DNA of 64,000 bases from Paenibacillaceae bacterium GAS479 (GTDB lineage: Bacteria > Bacillota > Bacilli > Paenibacillales > Paenibacillaceae). A program made the position numbers and the translations under genes. This document shows, in pieces, positions 44,203 through 61,317 of this stretch. The notes under the pieces are model-generated. The model saw nothing but the letters and a program-made list of their open reading frames with translations, made no database searches and was not told the DNA's origin. The stretch covers positions 260,098 through 324,097 of the forward strand of contig LT629764.1 in NCBI GenBank assembly GCA_900105225.1, in the 5' to 3' direction. Positions within the stretch are counted from its first letter, which is position 1; each line of letters opens with the position of its first letter.

Positions 44203-44952
44203 CTAAAGTACACTGCGAGAAGACACGTAGCGGTCTTTCCACCAACCGGAGTTCAGGCTGTCTATTTTAACGCCATCCGCGGAAGGTGCGTTATGAATGA
44301 ACTGACCGTTCCCCATGTAAATACCGACATGGTTGATTGCACCGTTATTGCTGCCGATTGAGTCGAAGAAGATCAGATCGCCCGTTTGCAGATTGGCACG
44401 GCTCACCGCTTTGCCCTGGAGCTTCTGAGAGCTTGTCCCCCATTTGAGATCAACGCCCACTTTATCGTAAATAAACTCAGTGAACGAGGAGCAGTCGAAG
44501 ATTAACTGGGATGTATTGCGAACGCCGAATTCATACGAAACCCGACCCATATAGCTCTTAGCAAGCTCAACGACCTGTTTGCGCTTGGACGAAGTATCTC
44601 CCGGCTGGGTTGTTTGCCCACCATCATCGTTATGGGTTTCGTCATGCGTGGAATATTTGCCATCCGAGGAAATGAACCCGCTCTCGCCCTGCTTCGTTTG
44701 TATTTTTAGCCAGCCAGTTCCCGCATGGCCGACGACATTTACCTGCTCGCCTTTTTTAAGCAACCGTATTTTGGATGAATTGACGCTTGCCTGCTCCCGC
44801 ATGTTTACGCCATAAGTAATTTTAGTATCATAAGATACAGCTGCGGACACCTTCTGAGCAGCTGGAATCCATGTTGCGCCGATCACGCTAAACCCGAGTG
44901 TTGCACATAGCGTTGCTCCGACCAGCTTTTTCGTTACCCATTTGTTGTTCAT
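44203..44952 (-). CDS. Secreted NlpC/P60 cell-wall hydrolase with SH3 domain
   Basis: 249 residues. Signal peptide (about 1-38, ending KVSAA), a bacterial SH3 domain (about 45-100, VNMREQASVNSSKIRLLKKGEQVNVVG), a Gln/Thr/Asp-rich linker, then an NlpC/P60 domain with the catalytic Cys in LIFDCSSFTEF and His residues in INHVGIYMGNG and FIHNAPS. It cleaves peptidoglycan stem peptides, typically D-Glu-DAP bonds. AAGGAGG precedes the ATG. No c-di-AMP (ydaO) riboswitch, which often precedes such genes, was found upstream. Confidence 0.92.
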   Translation of the reverse strand: MNNKWVTKKLVGATLCATLGFSVIGATWIPAAQKVSAAVSYDTKITYGVNMREQASVNSSKIRLLKKGEQVNVVGHAGTGWLKIQTKQGESGFISSDGKYSTHDETHNDDGGQTTQPGDTSSKRKQVVELAKSYMGRVSYEFGVRNTSQLIFDCSSFTEFIYDKVGVDLKWGTSSQKLQGKAVSRANLQTGDLIFFDSIGSNNGAINHVGIYMGNGQFIHNAPSADGVKIDSLNSGWWKDRYVSSRSVL

Positions 44953-45187
44953 CTAGTTGTAGCCTCCTTGGGTTTGTCTGGAACACAGCATATCAGAAAT
45001 GAAAGTAACTATATTTTTCCACAAAGAACAAAAAACCAATTAGAGACTGGTCTCTTTGACCTTTGTTAGAAAAATATGAGAAAGCTCTCACATTTGAAGA
45101 CATAAAAGTCGGAAAATTAGGACTTCTATGGTTTTTAGTGGAAAAGCGGATTTTGACCTTGCTGGAACTGGTCTTTTTGAAAACACA

Positions 45188-45233
45188 AAAAGACGACCTA
45201 TATCCAGTTGCTGGAGTCTAGATCGTCTTTTTA
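45188..45233 (-). terminator. Terminator of the GT2 gene
   Basis: Long imperfect stem (aaaaagacgacc...ggtcgtcttttt-type arms with inner tccag/ctgga) with T-runs on both sides, just after the GT2 stop on the minus strand. Confidence 0.82.
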
Positions 45234-45254
45234 GTTTTTTTGGATGTCCATTTT

Positions 45255-46334
45255 TTAATTAGGTAAAAACCCATGACTATCCTTAAAATAAGTCCGGTTG
45301 TGCAGCATGCTCGGGTGGCCAGGAAATAGCTTAAGCGCTTCCTCGTTGTGTGTATGCGCCTTAGAGTATAAGCCTAGTCTGTCATAACATAAACAGAGCT
45401 GAAGATGTGGATACCAAGTGCTGGAGGATCGGTCAGACATCCCCATCGTAGCAGGAGGCTCGGTCGTCACCGCAAGGTCATACCAGTATGCAGCGACGGT
45501 ATAGCTTCCAGCATCGAAAAGCGCATTGCCGATAGAGCAGCATACCTCAGGCCGCGGCGTATCGTACGAAAGCGCCCGGAGTGCGGACTGTAAGCGCAGC
45601 TCGGGCTGATTGAGTGCAGAATAGCAAGCTGACAGCTTAATACATGCTTGAATGTTGTCCTCCACCCAACCCTCGCCTGTCCTCAGCATCGTCTCGTAAT
45701 GAATAGCAGCTTCGTCGTTATGACCGTGATCTTTAAGCTCGTTCGCAAAATAATAAAGATCACGAATATTGAATTCCTCGCCCTGCTCCCTCCTGCTTCT
45801 ATAAATGCGCAAATTCCGGTCCGTATAGGCCTTGTCCTTGTCATGCTGCACTTCGGCATCCAAATCCAAATGTTGACCATACGCATTCAAATACTCGTGC
45901 ACGGCTCCGATCCACTCAAAGTTGCAATCCCGCCGCACCAGGCGGTTACGTCTCAAGCTCGAAAGCGCTTCTCCCGTTGCGCTGCGGCTTAACACATAAG
46001 GCATGGTGACCCGGCAAGTTGCAGGATCGAGGGTCTTTTTGAGATTCTTGAGCATTACAGCATCCTTTTGGTTCAAATAATCGTCTGCATCCAGCCATAA
46101 GATGTAATCTTTAGTCGCCTTGGAAAATGAGAAATTGCGCGCAGCGGCAAAATCGTCCACCCATTCAAAGCGCTCCACCCGCGCCCCGAATGACTTGGCA
46201 ATTTCCACGGTCCGATCCGTGGAGCCGGTATCCGCGATAATGATCTCATCCGGGATCCCTTTTACGGATTCAAGCACCCGTGCAAGGACGGCCTCCTCAT
46301 TTTTGACAATCATGCACAGACTTATCGTAATCAA
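45255..46334 (-). CDS. Family 2 glycosyltransferase with TPR-like C-terminus
   Basis: 359 residues from a TTG at 46334, with AGGAGG seven bases upstream. An ATG two codons earlier abuts that site. N-terminal GT-A domain: ISLCMIVKNEE, IIIADTGSTDRTVEIAK, and the DxD-like WLDADDYL. The C-terminal half consists of TPR-type helix pairs (about 190-350). This architecture is common in Bacillales next to exosporium or surface glycoprotein genes. The giant collagen-like gene starts 200 bases away in the opposite direction, so it may glycosylate its many threonines (inference). Confidence 0.85.
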   Translation of the reverse strand: MITISLCMIVKNEEAVLARVLESVKGIPDEIIIADTGSTDRTVEIAKSFGARVERFEWVDDFAAARNFSFSKATKDYILWLDADDYLNQKDAVMLKNLKKTLDPATCRVTMPYVLSRSATGEALSSLRRNRLVRRDCNFEWIGAVHEYLNAYGQHLDLDAEVQHDKDKAYTDRNLRIYRSRREQGEEFNIRDLYYFANELKDHGHNDEAAIHYETMLRTGEGWVEDNIQACIKLSACYSALNQPELRLQSALRALSYDTPRPEVCCSIGNALFDAGSYTVAAYWYDLAVTTEPPATMGMSDRSSSTWYPHLQLCLCYDRLGLYSKAHTHNEEALKLFPGHPSMLHNRTYFKDSHGFLPN

Positions 46335-46535
46335 GATCATCCCTCCTACTTAATCCGTATTCCGATGCTCAAAGGCTCATGCCATCAAATCAGGCCCGCT
46401 TGAAGCTGCGCCAAATTAGGCCACCGCGCCCCCTCATGCACCAGGACAAACGCGGAGTACATATAACACAACAACGAACGATTTCAGCAGCGCCTGAAAA
46501 TCGTACAGATTTTATCGGGATGGGGCGGTAAACGG

Positions 46536-54512
<7,977 letters not shown>

Positions 54513-54520
54513 TTTCGCTC

Positions 54521-54566
54521 AAAAAAAACTCCGGCGCCGCTTCTAAAGCGGCCAACCGGAGTTTTT
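54521..54566 (+). terminator. Bidirectional terminator
   Basis: aaactccgg...ccggagttt stem with an inner gccgct/agcggc hairpin, A-run before and T-run after. It ends the collagen gene and the convergent helicase. Confidence 0.87.
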
Positions 54567-54569
54567 CCA

Positions 54570-57500
54570 TTATTGTCCTGCTAAACCGAGCAGATCCCTC
54601 AGCTCTGCATCAGATAAACCATCCGCTCCCATCCCGCCCGGCTGGACAAGCTCTTCCATCAGCCCCTGCTTGCGCTGCTGAAGCTGATGCATTTTAGCCT
54701 CAATCGTGCCTCGCGCAAGCAATCGAATAACATGCACTACCCGCTTCTGCCCCATTCGATGCGCCCGGTCCATCGCTTGCTGCTCCACAGCCGGATTCCA
54801 CCACAGATCGTATAAAATAACCGTGTCCGCACCCGTTAAATTCAAGCCGGTCCCCCCTGCCTTCAATGAAAGCAGAAATACATCCCGCTCTCCTTCGTTA
54901 AAACGACGGCACATCGGTACTCTGTCTCGGACCGGCGTCGAGCCGTCCAGTTGAAAACAGTCCAGACCTGAATCCTCCAGCCTCCGGCGAATGATTCCGA
55001 GCATCGTCGTGAACTGGGAAAAAACGAGCGGGCGGCGGCCGGACTCCAGCGCATCCTTAATCAAACCGACCAGTTGCTCCAGCTTGGCTGAGCCTCCCGC
55101 ATAATCTTCCACAAATAAGCCGGGATGACCGCAAATTTGCCTGAGCCTAGTTATACCTGCCAAAATGCGAATGCGGTTTTGCTTCAATTCGTCCTTATCG
55201 ATATGCTTCAGAGTCTCCTGCTGCAGCTGCACAAGATAAGCGGCGTACAATTTCTTCTGCTCCGGCAGCAGCTCGGCGCTCTGAAGCGTCTCAATCTTAT
55301 CCGGCAACTCTTCCAATACGCTGCTCTTCAGCCTTCTCAGCAGGAAGGGACGCACACGCGCAGCAAGCTCCTCCCGGCGAAGCTCCTCAAATTGCTTCTT
55401 ACTGCCCAGGAGACGAGGAAATACCGCATGGAAAATGGACCACAGATCGGCTGCGTGATTTTCTACCGGCGTTCCCGTTAAAGCAAATTTGTAATGGGCA
55501 CTTACCTCTGCCACTGCTTTTGCAGTAAGCGTCGATTCGTTTTTGATCGTCTGAGCCTCATCCAGTATGAGCGCAGTATAGGGATACGCCACGTATGCTT
55601 CCCCATCCAAGCGAAGCTGCGGGTAGCTGGCAATAACAATGTCCGCCTCTTGTATGGAGTCCAACTTGCGCAAACGTTCTTTTTTGGCGCCGTCCGGAAT
55701 GAGCACACGCATATTCGGAGCAAAACGTTCCAGCTCGGCCGCCCAGTTGTACACAAGCGAAGAGGGACATACGACCAGTGCAGGCCGCCGCTCCGAACGA
55801 ATTTCCGGCAGTAGGGACAGCATAAACGCAATCGCCTGAAGCGTTTTGCCAAGCCCCATTTCATCCGCCAAAATGCCTCCAAACCGGTAAGCCGCTAGTG
55901 TCTTCATCCATTGATAGCCGGCCTTCTGATAATCTCGCAGGACATCGTCAAGTTCAACCGGAAGCGGATAATTCGCATGATCCGCCCCCTTGAGCGCCTG
56001 CAGCAGCTGTTTGGCCTGCTCGCTGGTGTGAACAACCGGACTGGAAATAGCCGCTTCGAGCAGAGGCACCCCCGCTGGCGCAGGCATTCGGTAACCGTAT
56101 GAGGTTTTCTCGGCATAGGTGAAACCCGTCTCATTAATATAACGAATCATTTCCTGATACGCTTCCGACTGCAAAGGCAGCAGAGACCCGTTGCGCAAAC
56201 GATAGAACGGCCTTTTTTCTTCCAACGAAAGCAGCACAGAGCGAATTTCCGACTCAGGAACTCCGTCCAGCTCAAAGCGGAATTCCAGCCAGTCGGTGCG
56301 CTCGTCAGGATAGACCCGGATAATAGGTGGCTGCGACTGCGCATGAACTCGCGTTTTCACCGCCGTCGTCACGTACACCTGTACAAGCAGTTCCAAACGC
56401 GGAAGCACGGTATATAAAAAATGAAATTCATCCTCTTCGCCGTCCACAAAACAGCCGCGCTCGGTCATGCTCATACGACCTTCGCCCATAAGCTCCAGAA
56501 TGTCATACTCCTTCTCGCGATCGCGGACAAGCAGCTTTCCGGTTGCGCGCCGCTCTTCCTCTTGAAAAGGACGAAACGTCTCCTCTCCATATTGAAACTC
56601 CAGATCTGCCAGCAGCCTGTCCCTCACTCGGTCCAGATACAGCTTTGCTTTCAAAGGCGGGTGCTCAATCCGCTCCGCCATTGAGCCGCTTAACCTTACC
56701 TCCGCCAGCCTTCCAAGCCCAGGCAACACATGCCGGCTCAGTTCTTCCAACTGATCCGAACTTAAATTAATCTTTGTACTGGAGGACGCTCGAAACAGTT
56801 GCTGCAGAGCGCCCAGTCTCCCGCAAATCTCCCTCCCGCAGTCGTACAGCTTGCCGCGTTGAAGCACGATGCCGTATTCGTCCAAAACGAGCAATTCATC
56901 CAGACCTTCCGCCGCAAGAACTCCCCCTCCTTTTAAACCGGAAGATAACTCAAAGCTAATATCCATCGATCCGCTGCGATCCGGGGCAAAAGGCTGCTCA
57001 TGCTCTCCTTGGCGCAAGCGGGCTTCGGAACATTCCTTTGCCAGCACGGACAACGTGGGCCACTCCGCCGGAGGAATTTCCAGCAGTTCCTCCCGCCGAT
57101 GGCCACTCAAGCTGTCCGCCTCCGATCGCAGCAACTTTTCCGTCGAAACAATTCTTCCTAAATGACGGATCAAAGCAGCCGTCCCTTCCGCGAACCGGTG
57201 CTTGTCGGGGTCATATGCGGATCTCCGGGTTATCGTTGCTGCGCGCCCATCCGTCACCCTCTCCAAGAAACTTCTCAAATAGTAAACCGGCTGCCAGCCT
57301 CCTTCGACAAAAACGTTGAGGCTAACGGCCAAAAGCAGCATTTCTCGCATGACTCTAGGCTGGAATTTCAATCTCATTCCCAGCGTCTCGCGCTGGTCAA
57401 ATAACGCCGGACGAATCAATGCCGAGTCTGCTCGCTGCCGGCGGGTAAAAGCAGCCATCACATTGGCGAGCGCAGCCGGGACAGGCTCCGTTTGCTTCTC

Positions 57501-57872
57501 CGAATGATGTAGTAGCTCACTCTGATCCGCATGATCTGCATCTGCCCCGCCGTTTCGCTGAGCGACATGCGACATTCCTTGCTGCCGCTGCCTTACGGCG
57601 TACAAAGCCGCAGCAATATGTTTGCAGCTTTTATCGTAGGAACCGAGAGCCGGACAGGAGCTGCAGCTTGCTTCAGTCAGCCCATGCTTGCCAAAAGCCA
57701 GCTCCACTCTTGCGGCATCTTTGCCAAGAATGTCCGCTGACAGGCGGTCCACCCCCGGAGGCCATTCCTGTATCACAACGAGCCCATCCGCAGCCAATTC
57801 CTTGCCCTTGCGGCTCGACAGCTTGCCGCAACGCAGCTGAATTTCGGACTCGCTCCATTGTTCCTTATGCAT
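54570..57872 (-). CDS. SNF2-family helicase with SWIM-like zinc finger
   Basis: 1,100 residues. The N-terminal SWIM-like cluster is CSSCPALGSYDKSCKH (about 71-86). A bacterial SNF2-associated domain occupies the middle. The Swi2/Snf2 ATPase begins near residue 640 with VLRDYQKAGYQWM, Walker A DEMGLGKT, box II DEAQ, ALTGTPVENH, and the second RecA lobe GGTGLNLTGADTVILYDLWWNPAVEQQAMDRAHRMGQ. DNA translocase, probably acting in repair or transcription-complex remodelling like RapA/HepA. GAAGGAAG precedes the ATG. Ordinary family length. Confidence 0.93.
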   Translation of the reverse strand: MHKEQWSESEIQLRCGKLSSRKGKELAADGLVVIQEWPPGVDRLSADILGKDAARVELAFGKHGLTEASCSSCPALGSYDKSCKHIAAALYAVRQRQQGMSHVAQRNGGADADHADQSELLHHSEKQTEPVPAALANVMAAFTRRQRADSALIRPALFDQRETLGMRLKFQPRVMREMLLLAVSLNVFVEGGWQPVYYLRSFLERVTDGRAATITRRSAYDPDKHRFAEGTAALIRHLGRIVSTEKLLRSEADSLSGHRREELLEIPPAEWPTLSVLAKECSEARLRQGEHEQPFAPDRSGSMDISFELSSGLKGGGVLAAEGLDELLVLDEYGIVLQRGKLYDCGREICGRLGALQQLFRASSSTKINLSSDQLEELSRHVLPGLGRLAEVRLSGSMAERIEHPPLKAKLYLDRVRDRLLADLEFQYGEETFRPFQEEERRATGKLLVRDREKEYDILELMGEGRMSMTERGCFVDGEEDEFHFLYTVLPRLELLVQVYVTTAVKTRVHAQSQPPIIRVYPDERTDWLEFRFELDGVPESEIRSVLLSLEEKRPFYRLRNGSLLPLQSEAYQEMIRYINETGFTYAEKTSYGYRMPAPAGVPLLEAAISSPVVHTSEQAKQLLQALKGADHANYPLPVELDDVLRDYQKAGYQWMKTLAAYRFGGILADEMGLGKTLQAIAFMLSLLPEIRSERRPALVVCPSSLVYNWAAELERFAPNMRVLIPDGAKKERLRKLDSIQEADIVIASYPQLRLDGEAYVAYPYTALILDEAQTIKNESTLTAKAVAEVSAHYKFALTGTPVENHAADLWSIFHAVFPRLLGSKKQFEELRREELAARVRPFLLRRLKSSVLEELPDKIETLQSAELLPEQKKLYAAYLVQLQQETLKHIDKDELKQNRIRILAGITRLRQICGHPGLFVEDYAGGSAKLEQLVGLIKDALESGRRPLVFSQFTTMLGIIRRRLEDSGLDCFQLDGSTPVRDRVPMCRRFNEGERDVFLLSLKAGGTGLNLTGADTVILYDLWWNPAVEQQAMDRAHRMGQKRVVHVIRLLARGTIEAKMHQLQQRKQGLMEELVQPGGMGADGLSDAELRDLLGLAGQ

Positions 57873-58260
57873 ACCTAGCTTCTTCCTTCCTCTATCTTTA
57901 TCAGGCCTGACAGGTGCAGGCCTTCGGTCCGGTTACAATTCTCTTTATCATATCATGGAATTAGGAACTGTTCGCATGGATCAGAACAGCTAAATCTAAG
58001 TCCCTAAACATCAATCAACCTTCTCCAGATTTATCTCGATTTATTTTTTAATATTTTTTAATAAAATTAATAACTAATTCTCGTCTTTAAATACTACCGT
58101 CCAAACGTTACCTGAACCGGTTCGCGGAAATTTGCGCAATAAAACGCAAAATCCACGAATTCCATTCTGTCTCTTGCAGGAGGTGGTGAGAAAGAACAGC
58201 AGCCCGGTATCGGCACAAGCAACAAGCAATACCAATCCATTCAACAAAGGAGAGTATTTT
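57873..58260. other. AT-rich intergenic region and leader of the first beta-helix gene
   Basis: No gene. 58020-58080 is strongly AT-rich (runs of ttttttaatatt). From about 58175 to 58260 there is a leader with an AGGAGGTG box and the string atcggca, loosely matching the leader at 59455-59534 before the second beta-helix gene, so the gene duplication included 80-90 bases of 5' sequence. Confidence 0.5.
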
Positions 58261-59284
58261 ATGAAAACAAAAGGGTTTAAAATCGGAGCTATGGTCTCCG
58301 CAGCGGCAATTGCCTTTACCTCATTTCAGCTGATCGGAGCCCCCCCGGCTGTCCAAGCGGCAGCCTCCTACTATGTGTCGACCTCCGGCAGCGACAGCAA
58401 TGCAGGCACAAGCACAGGCGCCGCCTTCAAAACGCTGCAAAAAGCCGCCAACACAGCAGGTCCTGGAGACACCATGTATGTGTTGGCAGGCACATACAAT
58501 CAAAAGCTGAAAATAACAAACTCTGGAACCTCGTTCGCACCGATCACCTTCCGCAACTACAATGCTGATGTTGCCGTTATCGACGGCACAGGCCTGTCTG
58601 TAAGCGGCATGGAAGGCATTGTGCAAATTACAAACGCCAGCAATATTAAAGTTCAAGGTTTTGAAATCCGCAATTATAAAACCTCTACAAGCGGGAATGC
58701 TGCTGTCGGAATATTTGCTACCGGCGCCGGAAGCAATATTGAAATACGAAATAACAACGTTCATCATATCGCAAGCACGGTAACACCAACCGGCAGCGAC
58801 CGTGAAGGACGGGACGCCCACGGAATCGCCGTTTATGGAACGAGCACGACTTCCTGGAGCAGTGGTTACCGTTGATGGCAACACGCTGAATAATCTCACA
58901 CTAGGGTCTAGCGAAGCGCTTATGCTGAACGGCAACGTCGACGGGTTTTCCGTAACCAACAATGCCATCCACCATTCCGACAACATCGGCATCGACTACA
59001 ATCTCTATTACGGCGTTGGCGGAAATTCAGGCTTAACATGGAACTGGAAAACTTCCGGTTATACAAACTTCAGCACGTACAAATCTTCGATCGGCAACGA
59101 TGCCCTTTCCATCGTAGCGAACCCGCAGCTAGTAAGCCCAACAACAAACTTTACGCTGAATACAGGATCTCCAGCCATTAACGCAGGCAATACGGATACC
59201 GCCATCATCGGCTCCATCGATCTGGCCGGCAGCACGCGCGTCCTCGGCAGCACAGTTGATATCGGCGCGTACGAAAAACAATAA
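58261..59284 (+). pseudogene. Secreted parallel beta-helix protein, broken by frameshift and internal deletion
   Basis: First of three tandem paralogs. AAAGGAG precedes the ATG. The signal peptide and N-terminal half (to VYGTSTTSWS) match the gene at 59535. Near 58860 one extra base shifts the frame to an early stop (58875), after which the paralogous sequence resumes in another frame (VTVDGNTLNNLTLGSSEALMLNGN). Then NIGID joins directly to YNLYYGVGG, removing about 172 codons that both intact paralogs have. The C-terminal NFTLNTGSPAINAG...VDIGAYEKQ is preserved. Confidence 0.85.
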
Positions 59285-59298
59285 TTCGCTTCTTTATC

Positions 59299-59328
59299 AG
59301 GCTGCTTCAACTCCAGAAGCAGCCTTTC
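59299..59328 (+). terminator. Terminator after the beta-helix pseudogene
   Basis: 10-bp stem aggctgcttc / gaagcagcct, 7-base loop, short T-tract. Confidence 0.75.
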
Positions 59329-59534
59329 TCACTCCGCCAAAAACCGACTTTATTCATTTTTCAGCGTTGACACTCAATTTGGAAAATGTTATAAACAAGT
59401 TGCAAGGTTTTGCGCAACTTTTACTTTTATTTTGCGCAATCATTAATACGCTTTCATGAGGAGGTGAATCGACAGCAACGCCAGCCAGGGATCGGCATAA
59501 GCAGACCAATTTATCGTACAAAGGAGAATTATTT

Positions 59535-61061
59535 ATGACACAGAAGAGGTTCAAAAGCTTCAAATTAGGAGCAATGGTGTCCGCAGTGGCAATCGCCGTC
59601 TCTGCTTTTCAATTGGTCGGTCCTGCAACTACCGTCCACGCCGCCACTTCCTATTATGTTTCCACTTCGGGAAGCGACAGCAACGCAGGGACAAGTACAG
59701 GCGCCGCCTTCAAAACGCTGCAAAAAGCCGCCAATACGGCAAATGCCGGAGATACTGTATTTGTTATGGCAGGGACGTACAATCAGAAGTTGAAGATCAC
59801 CAAATCCGGAACATCCGGTTCGCCAATCACATTCCAAAACTATAATAACGGCGCGGTTGTTATCGAAGGCAACAGCTTGCCCGTAAGCGGCCGCGAGGGC
59901 CTTGTCCATATGGCGAATGTCAGCAACGTCAAGGTTCAAGGCTTTGAGATCCGCAATTTCCAAACTTCAAGCTCCGGAGCTGTTCCGGTAGGCATTGCCC
60001 TTGAGGGTTCAGGCAGTAATATCGAACTTCGGAATAATAAAGTAAATAATATTAAAAACACGGCTTCTAGCAGCAGAAACGCCCACGGCATTTCCGTCTA
60101 TGGCTCTAAATCGACCCCATGGAGCAATATTACGATTGACGGCAATACGCTCAGCAATCTTGTCTTGGGAAGCAGCGAGTCACTCGTACTTAACGGCAAC
60201 GTAGATGGATTCTCGGTTACGAACAATATTGTTCGTGACAACGACAATATCGGAATCGATATTATCGGCTTCGAAGGTACCGCACCAAGCGGCTACGACC
60301 AAGCACGAAACGGTGTTATTCGCGGCAATAGCATCTCTAATATAGCCGTTAAAAACAACCCCGCCTATGAAAGCAACTGCTACTGTGCCGGCGGCATTTA
60401 TGTAGATGGCGGCAAAAACGTAGTCATTGAACAAAACCGCAGCTTCAACAATGACATGGGCATCGAGGTAGCAAGCGAATGGCAAGGTAAATCCACCTCC
60501 AACATTACCGTCCGCAACAACCTTATCTACAACAACAGATACACAGGAATCGCCATCGGCGGTTACGATACCCAGCGGGGCTCCACAGTGGACAGCAAAA
60601 TTGTCAACAACACTCTCTACAATAATGATACAGTCGGCAATGACGGCGGCCAATTGCTCATTCAGTTCGACACCAGAAACAATATCATCAAAAACAACAT
60701 TATGGTCGCCAGTTCTTCAGGCATTTTGATCCAAAATCAATTCACCCAAAACACCGGAAATATCGTGAACAACAACCTGTACTATGGTGTAAACGGGACA
60801 TCCGGCCTGAAATGGAATTGGAAAACGTCCTCCTACACGAACTTCAGCACGTACAAGTCCTCCACAGGCAACGATGCGAACTCTTCCGTAACCAATCCTC
60901 TGTTCGTAAATCCGACAAGCTCCAACTTCACTCTCGGCACCGGCTCCCCGGCCATTAACGCCGGCAGCACGGATACTGCGATTATCGGCTCCAATGATTT
61001 TGCCGGTAACGCACGAGTTCTTGGCGGCGCTGTCGATATCGGAGCGTACGAGAAGCAATAA
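59535..61061 (+). CDS. Secreted right-handed parallel beta-helix protein
   Basis: 508 residues. AAAGGAG lies before the ATG. Signal peptide about 1-36. A DUF1565-like start (SYYVSTSGSDSNAGTSTGAAFKTLQKAANTA) is followed by a long parallel beta-helix with Asn-rich turns (NNIIKNNIMVASSSGILIQNQF), and a C-terminal choice-of-anchor-Q-like end NFTLGTGSPAINAGSTDTAIIG...VDIGAYEKQ. The fold is typical of polysaccharide lyases and related carbohydrate-active or surface proteins. No specific lyase active site could be assigned. Intact paralog of the gene at 61318. Confidence 0.82.
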   Translation: MTQKRFKSFKLGAMVSAVAIAVSAFQLVGPATTVHAATSYYVSTSGSDSNAGTSTGAAFKTLQKAANTANAGDTVFVMAGTYNQKLKITKSGTSGSPITFQNYNNGAVVIEGNSLPVSGREGLVHMANVSNVKVQGFEIRNFQTSSSGAVPVGIALEGSGSNIELRNNKVNNIKNTASSSRNAHGISVYGSKSTPWSNITIDGNTLSNLVLGSSESLVLNGNVDGFSVTNNIVRDNDNIGIDIIGFEGTAPSGYDQARNGVIRGNSISNIAVKNNPAYESNCYCAGGIYVDGGKNVVIEQNRSFNNDMGIEVASEWQGKSTSNITVRNNLIYNNRYTGIAIGGYDTQRGSTVDSKIVNNTLYNNDTVGNDGGQLLIQFDTRNNIIKNNIMVASSSGILIQNQFTQNTGNIVNNNLYYGVNGTSGLKWNWKTSSYTNFSTYKSSTGNDANSSVTNPLFVNPTSSNFTLGTGSPAINAGSTDTAIIGSNDFAGNARVLGGAVDIGAYEKQ

Positions 61062-61075
61062 AACCATTTATCAAG

Positions 61076-61102
61076 ACTGCTCCTTCACGGAGCAGTTTTT
61101 CT
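61076..61102 (+). terminator. Terminator after the second beta-helix gene
   Basis: 8-bp stem actgctcc / ggagcagt with a 5-base loop followed by T-rich sequence. Confidence 0.87.
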
Positions 61103-61317
61103 TTTTTCTATGTTAACATCATTGTAATAGAGTTAAGTTAATAATAGTTGCATTTACAAGCTTCCTATTTCAAAAGTAATGGTTTTAATATATTTTCTAT
61201 GAAAATAGTAACAAAAAACTAGCTTGAGCAGCTATAAAAGTTGACAGTATATTTGCATAAATGATATAAACCTAGTGCAGACCCATTATAATTTATTTAT
61301 CGATAAAAGGAGACATC

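Noticed and set aside
44953-45187. c-di-AMP (ydaO) riboswitch upstream of the NlpC/P60 gene
   Set aside because: Such genes often carry one, but the conserved GGGAACC / GGGGTGAAT-type blocks are not seen.
46440-46470. Sigma-K promoter for the collagen gene
   Set aside because: CATATAACA is a near match to the -10, but the closest AC is 18 bases upstream and the box is not complete. Mentioned in the gene entry only.
58802-59284. Separate 160-residue gene
   Set aside because: It is the frameshifted second half of the beta-helix pseudogene. Its first residues are out-of-frame sequence and it lacks a signal peptide.
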